From the NCBI GenBank assembly GCA_020445045.1, contig JAGRHI010000014.1, positions 45,874-56,668 of the forward strand: 10,795 nt of DNA. The letters are read 5' to 3'. A program made the position numbers and the translations under genes. Of this stretch, positions 1-7,304 are shown piece by piece. The stretch comes from Candidatus Competibacteraceae bacterium. GTDB lineage: Bacteria; Pseudomonadota; Gammaproteobacteria; Competibacterales; Competibacteraceae. Under the pieces are notes generated by a model. That model searched no databases and was not told where the DNA came from. It saw only the letters and a program-made list of their open reading frames with translations. The number at the start of each line of letters is the position of its first letter. Position 1 is the stretch's first letter.

Positions 1-1598
1 GTCGGCTCGTCCAGAATCAGCAGCGTGGACCGTCGTAGAAAAGCTCGCGCCAGCGCCAGCCGCTGCCATTCGCCCACGCTCAGTTCCGCGCCGCCGAACC
101 ATTTGCCCAACACCGTCGCATAACTTTGTGGCAAGCGCTGGATCGACCCTTCGGCGCCGGCGGCGTGGGCAGCGGCGGCGATGGCCGTCTCATCCGACGC
201 AACGGCCAGATCGCCGCAGGCGATATTGTAGGCGACGGTGTCGTGATAATGGACCGGCTCCTGGAACAGCACCGTGATCCGCCGGCGCCACTCGGCCAGC
301 GCCAATTCACGCAGGTCGATCCCGCCCCAACTGACCCGGCCCGCCTCCGGGTCGTAAAACCGGCACAGCAACTTGAGTAGCGTGCTCTTGCCCGCGCCGT
401 TCTCGCCGACGATGGCCACGATCCGGCCGACGGGAAGAGTCAGATCGAAGCCGTCCAACGCCAAGCGCTGACTGCCGGGATAGCGGAAACCCACGTTTTC
501 CAACCGGATCGTTCCCGGCGCATTCGCCGGCGGGGACACGGGATGCCTCGGTTCCGTGACTCGGGGACGCAGGGCCAGAAATTCGTACAGATTCTCCAGG
601 AACAGGAGGTTGCTGTACATTTCGCCGACACTGCCCAGCGCGGTGCGCAATAGTCGTTGTCCCTGGCTGAAGACCTGATAAAACAGCGCCAGATCGCCCA
701 GACTGGCCAAGCCTTGCATCAGCCGCCCGACCATCCAGGCGATGGTCAGGCCCATCGCCAGCAATGCGGCGGCATCCGCGCCCAGTTCGGCCAGCATCTG
801 CTGGCGGGCGAGTTGCAGACGCTCACCACGCAGCCTGGCTCGCACGGTGCGGTAGGCGGTCCGAAACGAGTTGCCAAGATCGAACAGGCGCAATTCCGCC
901 GCCGCCCGGTCCCAGGTCAGCATCCAGTCGTAATAGCTGGCGCGGCGCTCATTGCCGGTATTGCGAACCCGCCAGCGATGAAAGCGCACGATGGCGCGGG
1001 CCGTCACCCACAGCGCCGGCAGCGCGCCACCGATCAACACCAGTGGCAGCCAGGGCGCGTATCCCCACAAGATGCCGGCCATCGCCAACAGAGTCAGGCC
1101 GTTCTGGGTCAGGTTGCCGATGTTCTCCAGCAGCGCTCGCGGACGGTCGCGCGCATCCACCCGCGCCCGGTGCAATTGATCGTGGTATTCGGGGGTTTCG
1201 TAATAGCTCAGGTCCAGGTGGATGGCCTGAGCGTGAATCCGGTCGTCGAGATCATCGCGCAACCATTCGGCCTGGGCGGTGCGCACCCAAGCGGCGATGC
1301 CACGCAAACCCTCCACTAGTAGCAGCAATCCCGCCATCAAGGCCACCCACACCAGGCTTTGCCGTAGCGCCGACCCATCTCCCGGCGCTTGCACCGCGGC
1401 GGCCAGACTGTCGACCAAAGTGCGGGTCAGCAGCACCACGGCGACGGGCAGCAACCCTTGCGTGATCACCAGCACCACCCAGGCCAGCGTCCAGCCCCGG
1501 GTCGCGCGCCAGATCAGTCCCAGCGTCCAAGGCAGGTAGGGCAACTGCGCCCGTGCCTTGCGGAACCGTTCGGTCAAATAGGCGATACGATTCGACAT
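1..1598 (-). CDS. ABC exporter, fused permease and ATPase (partial, C-terminus beyond window)
   Basis: This half-transporter has its membrane and ATPase domains on one chain and would export a substrate across the inner membrane. The ATG at 1598 opens 532 codons without a stop up to the left edge. Hydrophobic segments near residues 35-58, 82-102, 165-200 and about 280-300 form the permease part. The ATPase part shows Walker A GENGAGKST (398-406), a Q-loop in LFQEP, a variant signature LSVGE (506-510, usual LSGGQ) and Walker B LLILDEP with D530-E531. The H-loop and last roughly 60 residues lie outside. It starts 32 bases after the nucleotidyltransferase stop, with no strong ribosome binding site. 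Exporters of this kind (D proteins) end many lasso-peptide clusters, where they secrete the peptide and give immunity. The substrate is inferred from the neighbours; the transporter class is certain. Confidence 0.93.
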   Translation of the reverse strand, partial: MSNRIAYLTERFRKARAQLPYLPWTLGLIWRATRGWTLAWVVLVITQGLLPVAVVLLTRTLVDSLAAAVQAPGDGSALRQSLVWVALMAGLLLLVEGLRGIAAWVRTAQAEWLRDDLDDRIHAQAIHLDLSYYETPEYHDQLHRARVDARDRPRALLENIGNLTQNGLTLLAMAGILWGYAPWLPLVLIGGALPALWVTARAIVRFHRWRVRNTGNERRASYYDWMLTWDRAAAELRLFDLGNSFRTAYRTVRARLRGERLQLARQQMLAELGADAAALLAMGLTIAWMVGRLMQGLASLGDLALFYQVFSQGQRLLRTALGSVGEMYSNLLFLENLYEFLALRPRVTEPRHPVSPPANAPGTIRLENVGFRYPGSQRLALDGFDLTLPVGRIVAIVGENGAGKSTLLKLLCRFYDPEAGRVSWGGIDLRELALAEWRRRITVLFQEPVHYHDTVAYNIACGDLAVASDETAIAAAAHAAGAEGSIQRLPQSYATVLGKWFGGAELSVGEWQRLALARAFLRRSTLLILDEP

Positions 1599-1630
1599 GC
1601 GATCAGTCGTCGAGACTACATTCGCCGCCG

Positions 1631-2911
1631 TTACTGGGCGTCCGATTTAAACAGCCACTCCCGCAGCGCAGCGCGTCGGCGCACGGTTTCGGCCAGTTTC
1701 CGATCACCGCGCAGCAGATCCCATGCCGCCGCCCCGTGGTGCCGTATCAAGTCCCTCACTCGCACCAGATAATATCCATACAGTACCCATGATCCTGGAG
1801 GGATCGGATATATATAGGCCATTTCTTCCCGGCTGATGAACAATCGCCGCCACAGCACCCGCGCTCGATCGCCAAGCCGCCCCGACTTGAAAAAGCCGAC
1901 CATGTTCGAGGCCATCCCCATGGTTTCGGTACCCGCATCGAACAGCCGTCGTTCAGCCTGCTCGATCATCTCGGCCGACAGATCGGTTGGCTCCAACGCA
2001 GTCAAGACTTCCGCCGGTACGGCAGCGCCAGTTCGGAAACTAGCCAGATAGAGGATCAGATAAACTCCCTTGCGCCAACGATAATGCGAAGCCCGCGCAC
2101 ATAATACCGACCAGTTGATCTCCGGCTCGAACCGTTCGATGAAAACCGCGATATCGCACAGCACCCGCAACCTGCAATCGAATTCGTGCTGGTAGGAAGC
2201 GTGCAGGCAGAGATGCAGCAGAAAATCTTCCACCGATAGCGTTGCGGTGTCGATCTCGGCGATGTGGACCGCCCGGGCGTTTTGCCACAGTTCCTCGTCA
2301 TCCATGCAGTCCTTTTCGTCGGAAAGCCCGGTAATCCTGATCGTCCAATGCACTTCCACCGGCGCGAAACCGCTCGGCTTCTGGCAAACGAAGTCCTTGC
2401 CGAACGATGGAATCAGGGTCTCGGTCGCGGGATAAATCAGCCGGTAGCCCCCTCCCAGTTCCTTCATCACCCCCCACGCCTCCCGAGCCCGGCTCGCGGG
2501 GACCAGCAGGTCAATATCGCACATCGGTCGCAGCGCGATATTGCGATAAACCTGCTCGGCCAAATACGCGCCCTTCAATACGATCACCGGAATTCCGGCC
2601 GCGCGCAACGCCAACAACAGCAGTCGCAGTTCCTCGTAAAGGCGCACATTGCAAGCTGCGGTATTGAGATACAAACCGCGCAGTCGTTCCCGTGCGTCAT
2701 CCGGCACACACCTGGCTAGGGGGGGAGCCTTCAACCGCCGATACAGCAGAGGCGCCACGCCGTGCCGGGTCGCCATCTCGATCAGGGCTGTCCATCCCTC
2801 GTCGGTCAAACCCGATAAAGCCGCCGGATCGAGCCGACTTCCATCCCGGTGTAGGCAGTCCAGCAGGGTTGCGCGAGTGGTTATTTCCAACCCAATCCTC
2901 TCATCGGTCAT
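1631..2911 (-). CDS. Nucleotidyltransferase family protein (NTP_transf_5 type)
   Basis: This 426-residue protein resembles the NTP_transf_5 (PF14907) family, putative nucleotidyltransferases of the polymerase-beta fold often found in RiPP and exopolysaccharide loci. The core motif lies at about residues 107-138: a hydrophobic strand, then KGAYLAE, then RPMCDIDLLV, whose D132 and D134 form the expected DxD metal-binding pair. A helical, tryptophan-rich C-terminal half follows. The ATG at 2911 is 30 bases downstream of the PqqD-like gene stop; its ribosome binding site is weak, so coupled translation is likely. In paeninodin-type lasso clusters a gene of this family sits beside an HPr-kinase-like gene, as here. 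A role in adding a nucleotidyl group to the phosphorylated peptide, or in some other tailoring step, is an inference; the substrate is unknown. A run of seven C on the coding strand (2719-2725) lies inside the gene without breaking it. Confidence 0.88.
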   Translation of the reverse strand: MTDERIGLEITTRATLLDCLHRDGSRLDPAALSGLTDEGWTALIEMATRHGVAPLLYRRLKAPPLARCVPDDARERLRGLYLNTAACNVRLYEELRLLLLALRAAGIPVIVLKGAYLAEQVYRNIALRPMCDIDLLVPASRAREAWGVMKELGGGYRLIYPATETLIPSFGKDFVCQKPSGFAPVEVHWTIRITGLSDEKDCMDDEELWQNARAVHIAEIDTATLSVEDFLLHLCLHASYQHEFDCRLRVLCDIAVFIERFEPEINWSVLCARASHYRWRKGVYLILYLASFRTGAAVPAEVLTALEPTDLSAEMIEQAERRLFDAGTETMGMASNMVGFFKSGRLGDRARVLWRRLFISREEMAYIYPIPPGSWVLYGYYLVRVRDLIRHHGAAAWDLLRGDRKLAETVRRRAALREWLFKSDAQ

Positions 2912-2941
2912 GCGGGAAAACCGCTCATCAATTCCCGACCG

Positions 2942-3244
2942 CTATGCCGTTACGAGCAAACCGTTGGCGAGCATCTCGTCCGTGAGCCGCAGGAGATCCG
3001 CCTCCAGTTGTGCTTCGGTCACGTCGAACTCCTCCAACATCTTGGCAAGGACCGCCACCAGCGTGCCTTCCGCTCCGAGTAGTTCGAGGAAGCGGCTGCC
3101 CACCGGATCGAGGCCGAAGTAGGTCCCGGTTTCGAGGTTGAGGAGAATGGTCTCGTCGCCCACTTGGCGAGTGATCACCTGTTCGGGAATTTGCAAACGC
3201 GCGTCGCGGGTCAACATCAAGCGGTTTCCCACCGTGGTTACCAT
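2942..3244 (-). CDS. PqqD-like RiPP recognition protein (lasso B1 type)
   Basis: This is a 100-residue PqqD-fold protein. Such proteins are small winged-helix domains (RiPP recognition elements) that bind the leader of a precursor peptide and present it to the modifying enzymes. The characteristic segment runs from about residue 30 to 56: DETILLNLETGTYFGLDPVG, then an ELL helix. A C-terminal helical half follows, containing EFDVTEAQ and the LLRLTDEML helix. The ATG at 3244 begins three bases after the Uma2 TGA, reading TGA-TGA-ATG, so translation is probably coupled. There is no separate ribosome binding site. Next to the B2-type protease gene in the same operon, it most likely plays the part of the B1 protein of a split lasso maturation protease. 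PqqD-like proteins also serve exosortase-linked HPr-kinase systems, which is the main alternative reading. Confidence 0.88.
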   Translation of the reverse strand: MVTTVGNRLMLTRDARLQIPEQVITRQVGDETILLNLETGTYFGLDPVGSRFLELLGAEGTLVAVLAKMLEEFDVTEAQLEADLLRLTDEMLANGLLVTA

Positions 3245-3247
3245 TCA

Positions 3248-3847
3248 TCATTCGGTTGCGGCAGCGTCATTCTCGCCGGCTTGGGGAACGACGTTCTCGA
3301 AGATCTCCTCGAACGGAATCGAGACGTTCAGCGCCGGAAAAAAGCATTCCCCGCAACCGGCTAGCAACTCGTGAAACAACCAGTCGTTTTCCGGGGTGCG
3401 CCGAAACGTTTCCACGCGGCGCGCCTCGATATCCACCAGCACGTATTCCCGTAAGGACGGCAGCGTGCGATAAGCCGCGAACTTGTTGCCCCGGTCGAAG
3501 GCGGCGGTGGATTCCGACAATACTTCCACGATCAAGGTCGGATGGACAATGAATTGATCCGCCGCGTGATCGCGCGGATCGCACGACACCACCACATCCG
3601 AGTAGAAAAAGGCATCCACCGCTTCCACCCGCAATTTCAAATCCGCGACATACGCCTGACAGGGTCCGCCACGCAATCGTTGCTTGAAAGCGGCGTACAG
3701 GTTACCAGACACCACTACATGCTCGCGTCGCGCGCCCACCATGGCGAACGTTTCACCGGCAATATACTCATGCTTTTCCTCTTGCCGCTCTTCCCAGGCA
3801 AGATAAGCTTCGGCATCAAAAGTGGTTTGGATAGCTGGATTCGTCAT
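3248..3847 (-). CDS. Uma2 family protein (DUF820, PD-(D/E)XK nuclease fold)
   Basis: This 199-residue protein matches the Uma2/DUF820 family, whose members have a restriction-endonuclease-like fold and no well-established biological role. Family landmarks include YLAWEERQEEKHEYIAGE near residues 14-31, where glutamates of the active site are expected, a VVSCDPRD segment, and LIVEVLSESTAAFDRGNK followed by AYRTLPSLREYVLVD. The last part supplies the usual ExxS/T...D..K...Y pattern. The ATG at 3847 has a good ribosome binding site (AGGAG about seven bases upstream), better than most genes in the run. It lies 27 bases after the kinase stop and three bases before the PqqD-like start. Uma2 genes are scattered and mobile in many bacteria, and I know of no role in RiPP maturation, so this may be an insertion into the cassette. 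Family assignment is strong; function is unknown. Confidence 0.92.
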   Translation of the reverse strand: MTNPAIQTTFDAEAYLAWEERQEEKHEYIAGETFAMVGARREHVVVSGNLYAAFKQRLRGGPCQAYVADLKLRVEAVDAFFYSDVVVSCDPRDHAADQFIVHPTLIVEVLSESTAAFDRGNKFAAYRTLPSLREYVLVDIEARRVETFRRTPENDWLFHELLAGCGECFFPALNVSIPFEEIFENVVPQAGENDAAATE

Positions 3848-3874
3848 GCCGTCTCCTAATTAAGCCCTTCGCAT

Positions 3875-4729
3875 CTATCCCCCGGACCGCGCGTGCTCCA
3901 CAATCGCTGCCCGGACGCAGGCCAAATCCTCGAACCGTCTCGGGTAATCCAGGCGGTAATGAATCGGCTGGTTCGCCAGTTTGGCCACTTGGTCGAAATG
4001 GGAGGCAAGCCTAGGCTTTTCTTCCACATCGAGCAGGAAGGAATGCTTTACCCACTCCACCAGGGCTTCGGCCGCGCTCAGACGCTGAAACTCCAGCGTC
4101 GCGACTTCGCCGTCGCCCAGAAAATACACGCGGCGCAAGGGTCGGGGCTGATCGCAAAAGCGGATTCCGTCCCCGGCCAGAAAGCGTGACTTGGGGGTAA
4201 ACGGCAGAGCGGGCGCGGTCCTGACGCCGGGCGCGATGAGCACCGCCTCGCTATCTTCCCACAAACGGATGGACGGATGGCTGGGCAAAATCCGGTGGCC
4301 GTCGGCCGTCGGTTCCACCACAAGGCCGTCATCGGTCAAAAACCGGAATCCGCTGACCGCGAAGCTGGCAGCCAGCGTGGACTTACCCCGACCCGATTCG
4401 GCGGCGAAGGCCACCGCGCCGCCCGCCACCTCCACGGCACTGGCGTGAAACACCAGCTTGCCCTGTTTGCTCAGGACCAACGGCAAGACCTGGTTGAGAT
4501 AGAGATGCTGTACCGTGGCGTCCGAAACTTCGGGCGCGGGGAAGCCGGTAACGTGGAGCGCGTCCCCCGAGACCTGAAAATCCGCCAGATCTGGAAAGCG
4601 CAGTAGATAACCGCCGTCGATGCGATGGAACTCGGTCCAAGGCGTACCGTCTGGAAACGTCCAGGTGTGGAATGGCACATTTGCCAACTGCGCCTGGCGA
4701 CGAGCGGGCACTATGCGGAATTCGATCAC
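3875..4729 (-). CDS. HPr-kinase-like serine kinase of the lasso-peptide type
   Basis: This protein resembles HPr kinase/phosphorylase C-terminal domains. In paeninodin-type lasso clusters such kinases phosphorylate the C-terminal serine of the precursor. I place the start at GTG 4729, giving 284 residues; the GTG shares one base with the upstream stop (TAGTG). The open frame runs further up, but that part overlaps the methyltransferase remnant and is low in hydrophobic residues. Landmarks are FHASAVE (94-100), the P-loop ESGRGKST (111-118), the acidic pair in FLTDDGLVVEP (D133, D134) and PSHPSIRLW (149-157). The N-terminal 90 residues form a small beta-rich domain without a recognised motif. 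The gene lies 27 bases upstream of Uma2. HprK-related kinases also occur in exosortase-linked loci, but the adjacent B2 protease favours the lasso context. The actual substrate cannot be seen here. Confidence 0.88.
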   Translation of the reverse strand: MIEFRIVPARRQAQLANVPFHTWTFPDGTPWTEFHRIDGGYLLRFPDLADFQVSGDALHVTGFPAPEVSDATVQHLYLNQVLPLVLSKQGKLVFHASAVEVAGGAVAFAAESGRGKSTLAASFAVSGFRFLTDDGLVVEPTADGHRILPSHPSIRLWEDSEAVLIAPGVRTAPALPFTPKSRFLAGDGIRFCDQPRPLRRVYFLGDGEVATLEFQRLSAAEALVEWVKHSFLLDVEEKPRLASHFDQVAKLANQPIHYRLDYPRRFEDLACVRAAIVEHARSGG

Positions 4730-5220
4730 TACTCGGTATCCCGGCCCAGCACTTGCGCCACGAAGCGGGAGATTTCTTCCGGGGACGAGAATAGGTTCGG
4801 ATGGTCGCGCAACACTGCCTGTTCGATCTCCCGTGTGGTGCGTTGGCCGTCGCAATAACCCAGTATCGCGATCCGTGCTTCGCCTTCCCGGCTTAACCGT
4901 GGCACACGCTCCGGGCGGGATCGCATCAGATCCTCCGGCGCCAGAAGCATTCCTTGCCAAGTGGAGTGGCTGAAGCGCCGGCCAGTGGCGGGAAACTCCA
5001 CGGTCCAAGCGATCAGGTTATCATCTGGTCGGACCATGATCCTAACTTTAAGCGAATCGCCTACTCGCACCGTAACTGCCTCGTCAATAGGCAAAAAAGC
5101 TTGTGAGCGGTTGATTCGCCGCCTCGCCAGCGGCGAATTGCTCATCCACACTCCTCCGGCCAATTCGCAATTGAACCAGCCGGCCAAGCCGTGCATCACC
5201 CCATCGCGTTCGATGGGCAA
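4729..5220 (-). CDS. C-terminal remnant of a PRMT-like methyltransferase with PqqD-like tail
   Basis: The 163-residue frame looks like the C-terminal part of a protein arginine methyltransferase-like enzyme lacking the SAM-binding Rossmann domain. The segment HGLAGWFNCELAGGVWMSN followed by ...SQAFLPI...VRVGDSLKVRI...AWTVEF resembles the beta-barrel dimerisation domain that follows the catalytic domain in this family. Residues about 108-160 (ARIAILGYCDG, TTREIEQAV, SPEEISRFV) look like a winged-helix PqqD-like module. The only start that keeps all of this is TTG 5220; in-frame TGA at 5230-5232 closes the frame upstream, and no ribosome binding site is evident. GTG 5199 or ATG 5196 are other possible starts. 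Only 52 bases separate it from the B2 gene, far too few for the roughly 200 missing residues. Probably a deletion product; it may still act as a peptide-binding protein. Family call from memory, moderately sure. Confidence 0.68.
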   Translation of the reverse strand: MPIERDGVMHGLAGWFNCELAGGVWMSNSPLARRRINRSQAFLPIDEAVTVRVGDSLKVRIMVRPDDNLIAWTVEFPATGRRFSHSTWQGMLLAPEDLMRSRPERVPRLSREGEARIAILGYCDGQRTTREIEQAVLRDHPNLFSSPEEISRFVAQVLGRDTE

Positions 5221-5272
5221 TACTGCTGTTCATGAGAAGAAATCTGGGTGGTCAGCACGTAAATCAATTGAA

Positions 5273-5755
5273 TTACAGATTTCCATGCAAGCGATCGAAA
5301 CTCTGGAAAGCCGCAAAGCGCGAACCCACATCCAATCCATCATTCAACGCCATGCCTTGGTACTCCACCCAAGCATGGGCCTCGAACCGCCCCTGCTCCT
5401 TGCGCACCCCGATCCGCAACTCGCTGGCGATGCCCTGCCGCCCCAGCAGCCACCACAGCGTCAGCGAGCGATGCAAGCAAGTGGGATGATGCAAGCTCCA
5501 TGCCGCCGCGCCTTGTACCAAACGGGTCAAAGCATAAGCTTGATCCGCAAGCTGTATTTCGTCGCCAACGGTCGGAGGGGTTGTCCCGATTCGGCGCCCC
5601 AGAAAACCGTATACCCGCCGAAAGCTCGCCCAACGCAACGCCAAGGCAACGCCATGTAGCATCCACCACGCCTGCAACAACAAACCGCGCTCCTTCCAGG
5701 AGAGTCCCCAGACGATCGACCCATGCCGCCACAGTCGCAACCACCCACTACGCAT
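5273..5755 (-). CDS. Lasso peptide biosynthesis B2-type leader protease (transglutaminase-like)
   Basis: This 160-residue protein matches the B2/McjB C-terminal family (Transglut_core3, PF13471), cysteine proteases that remove the leader from a lasso precursor with the help of a PqqD-like B1 protein. The catalytic cysteine is C93 in HPTCLHRSLTLWWLL, the histidine is H127 in FEAHAWVEYQG, and D139 in ALNDG is the likely third residue. The length and order of these motifs are normal for a stand-alone B2 protein. The N-terminal half is helical and arginine-rich. The ATG at 5755 lies inside the end of the upstream GTPase gene, which stops at 5748 (ATGCGTAG, an 8-base overlap), so the two are probably translated together. 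The PqqD-like partner lies about 2 kb downstream in the same direction. The assignment to the family is strong; the peptide it would cut is not in the window. Confidence 0.93.
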   Translation of the reverse strand: MRSGWLRLWRHGSIVWGLSWKERGLLLQAWWMLHGVALALRWASFRRVYGFLGRRIGTTPPTVGDEIQLADQAYALTRLVQGAAAWSLHHPTCLHRSLTLWWLLGRQGIASELRIGVRKEQGRFEAHAWVEYQGMALNDGLDVGSRFAAFQSFDRLHGNL

Positions 5756-7304
5756 CGTGCCCTCGATTCGCCGCTTGTCCCGGCAACTGCAGCAACCACC
5801 GCCCGGCGTTCGCCAACTGCCGACGCAGCAGCGCCCAGTTTTCTTCCCGTATCCGCTGGTTCAGACAGCGCAGAAACCGCGCCTTGATCGCTTCATCTTG
5901 CTGGTCGAGCAGCGCCGCCCACAATGCATCATCCACGTTGTAGATCCGATTTTCAGCCAGACAGACGGGAATGACGGTCGCCACCGAAACCGCCAAATCC
6001 CCCGCCACCGCCTCCACCGCCGCGCGGATGTGCATCGCCTTGCCGCCCTGGGGATTCAACAGATCGTAAGGTGGTTGCCACTCACGCGGCGGGCGCAACC
6101 GATCGATGTGGCTGACCACGATCAGCACGGGCGACGGCCGACGATCCGGGCGTTCGGCGAACCCGTCGCGCAGCGCATCCAGACGCAGCCGATCCAGTTG
6201 CCGGTCGGGATGATGGGCGGCACAGACCCAAAGTATCAGGTCGGCGGCCATGGCCGCTTCCCGCAACGCCTTTTCGCTCAGCAAGCCGGTATCGCAACCG
6301 GGCGTATCGAAGATCAACGCGGCGGTCATCCCTTCCCGCTCCAGCCGATAGGGCGTCAATCCCATCGTGGTGTCCGGCAACCCATCGGTGGCGGCGGCCA
6401 GTCGGCCGAACAAGGCGTTAATCAAGCTGGACTTGCCCACATTGGCGCGACCCAGCACCACGATGCGCAGCGGCTCGCCGGCACCAGCGGTTGCCGTGGC
6501 GGCCCGCGTCATGTCGGCGGACGAAGCAGGCGTGGGTTTGGCATCCGGTTCGTCATCGGCCAAACTCAAGCGCCCGCTGTACAACTCAATCGCGTAATAG
6601 CCGACCTTGCGCACATATTCCCGCAACAACCAGCGCTGGGTTTCCGCCCACGCCTGGCCATACGCCTGGCCGCGCAGATGACCCCACGCTTCGCTCAACA
6701 AGGCGTCCATCGGATTGACCACCAATCGGCCGGCCCGATAGATCGTCACCAACCGCCTAGCGGCATCCTTCCAACGCCAAGCGCGGAGCAGATCACCGAT
6801 GGTCAGCCGATGGCTCAGCGGAATGTGATCGGTGACGGTGGCGCGCAGATCGCGGCTGGCCCGCTCGATGATCAGCAGGGTATGCGGCACGGTCAGCTCC
6901 AGCAGCGGCCGCTCCTGTTCCGGATGGTGGTAGCGGGCCACGGCATCCAGCGTATTCCGGCCCAGCGTCCACAACCGGCCGCCGTCGTTCAGCGGCCAGT
7001 CTTCCGGCTTTACCGCTTCCGCCAGTTGTTCAACCGTGGTCCAAGCGTCTTCCGCCTTGGGTGACCAATGCGGATCGGGAGCGGTCACCGTATCGGCCAG
7101 CAGGCGGCGATCCCGACGCAACAGCCCGTATTGCAACCCGTAGCCGGCCGCGCTGCACGCGATCATCGCCGCCAGCCACCAGGACAACCACCCCACCTGC
7201 CAGAGCCAGAAGGCCCCAAGCGGCAACAGCGCCGCGAACGGCAGCGCCCACAACAGCAAGGCGAACAGACGTAAGCGGTCGAACCGGTCGAGCAGCGCTT
7301 TCAT
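5748..7304 (-). CDS. Membrane-anchored Era-like GTPase
   Basis: A 518-residue P-loop GTPase. I place the start at ATG 7304, which overlaps the preceding stop as ATGA; the frame is open for another 103 codons but those lie inside the upstream gene. Residues 12-62 hold two hydrophobic stretches (LRLFALLLWALPFAALLPLG and a WLSWWLAAMIACSAAGYG segment), predicted as a membrane hairpin. A helical middle region of about 200 residues follows, then a GTPase domain: G1 GRANVGKS (285-292), a threonine pair near 312-313 for switch I, G3 DTPG (333-336) and an unusual G4 SHID (398-401, usual NKxD). It resembles HSR1/YfjP-type 50S-ribosome-binding GTPases. With its DUF697-type partner it forms a tight pair, perhaps acting together at the membrane. 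The cellular role is unknown. Confidence 0.9.
   Translation of the reverse strand: MKALLDRFDRLRLFALLLWALPFAALLPLGAFWLWQVGWLSWWLAAMIACSAAGYGLQYGLLRRDRRLLADTVTAPDPHWSPKAEDAWTTVEQLAEAVKPEDWPLNDGGRLWTLGRNTLDAVARYHHPEQERPLLELTVPHTLLIIERASRDLRATVTDHIPLSHRLTIGDLLRAWRWKDAARRLVTIYRAGRLVVNPMDALLSEAWGHLRGQAYGQAWAETQRWLLREYVRKVGYYAIELYSGRLSLADDEPDAKPTPASSADMTRAATATAGAGEPLRIVVLGRANVGKSSLINALFGRLAAATDGLPDTTMGLTPYRLEREGMTAALIFDTPGCDTGLLSEKALREAAMAADLILWVCAAHHPDRQLDRLRLDALRDGFAERPDRRPSPVLIVVSHIDRLRPPREWQPPYDLLNPQGGKAMHIRAAVEAVAGDLAVSVATVIPVCLAENRIYNVDDALWAALLDQQDEAIKARFLRCLNQRIREENWALLRRQLANAGRWLLQLPGQAANRGHDA

Noticed and set aside
657..1319. Plus-strand open frame opposite the ABC exporter permease
   Set aside because: Low-complexity Q/H/R/G-rich product antisense to a clear transporter; no plausible family.
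2912..2941. Small GCGG/CCGC hairpin between the PqqD-like and nucleotidyltransferase genes
   Set aside because: A four-base-pair stem without a T tract is too weak for a terminator or attenuator.
4730..5008. N-terminal extension of the HPr-kinase-like protein up to position 5008
   Set aside because: The extra 93 residues overlap the upstream gene, are rich in R, G, P and T, and do not resemble a kinase N-terminus; GTG 4729 with the TAGTG overlap is the better start.
5084..5233. Minus-strand 49-codon ATG frame (MNSSIAHRTRW start) considered as a lasso precursor
   Set aside because: It overlaps the methyltransferase remnant in another frame, lacks a leader motif of the lasso type, and the overlapped frame carries the family resemblance.
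5757..7064. Long plus-strand open frame (435 codons) opposite the Era-like GTPase
   Set aside because: Its product is rich in Q, R, H and P without hydrophobic core or motifs, and it lies antisense to a gene with clear GTPase motifs; a by-product of high GC.
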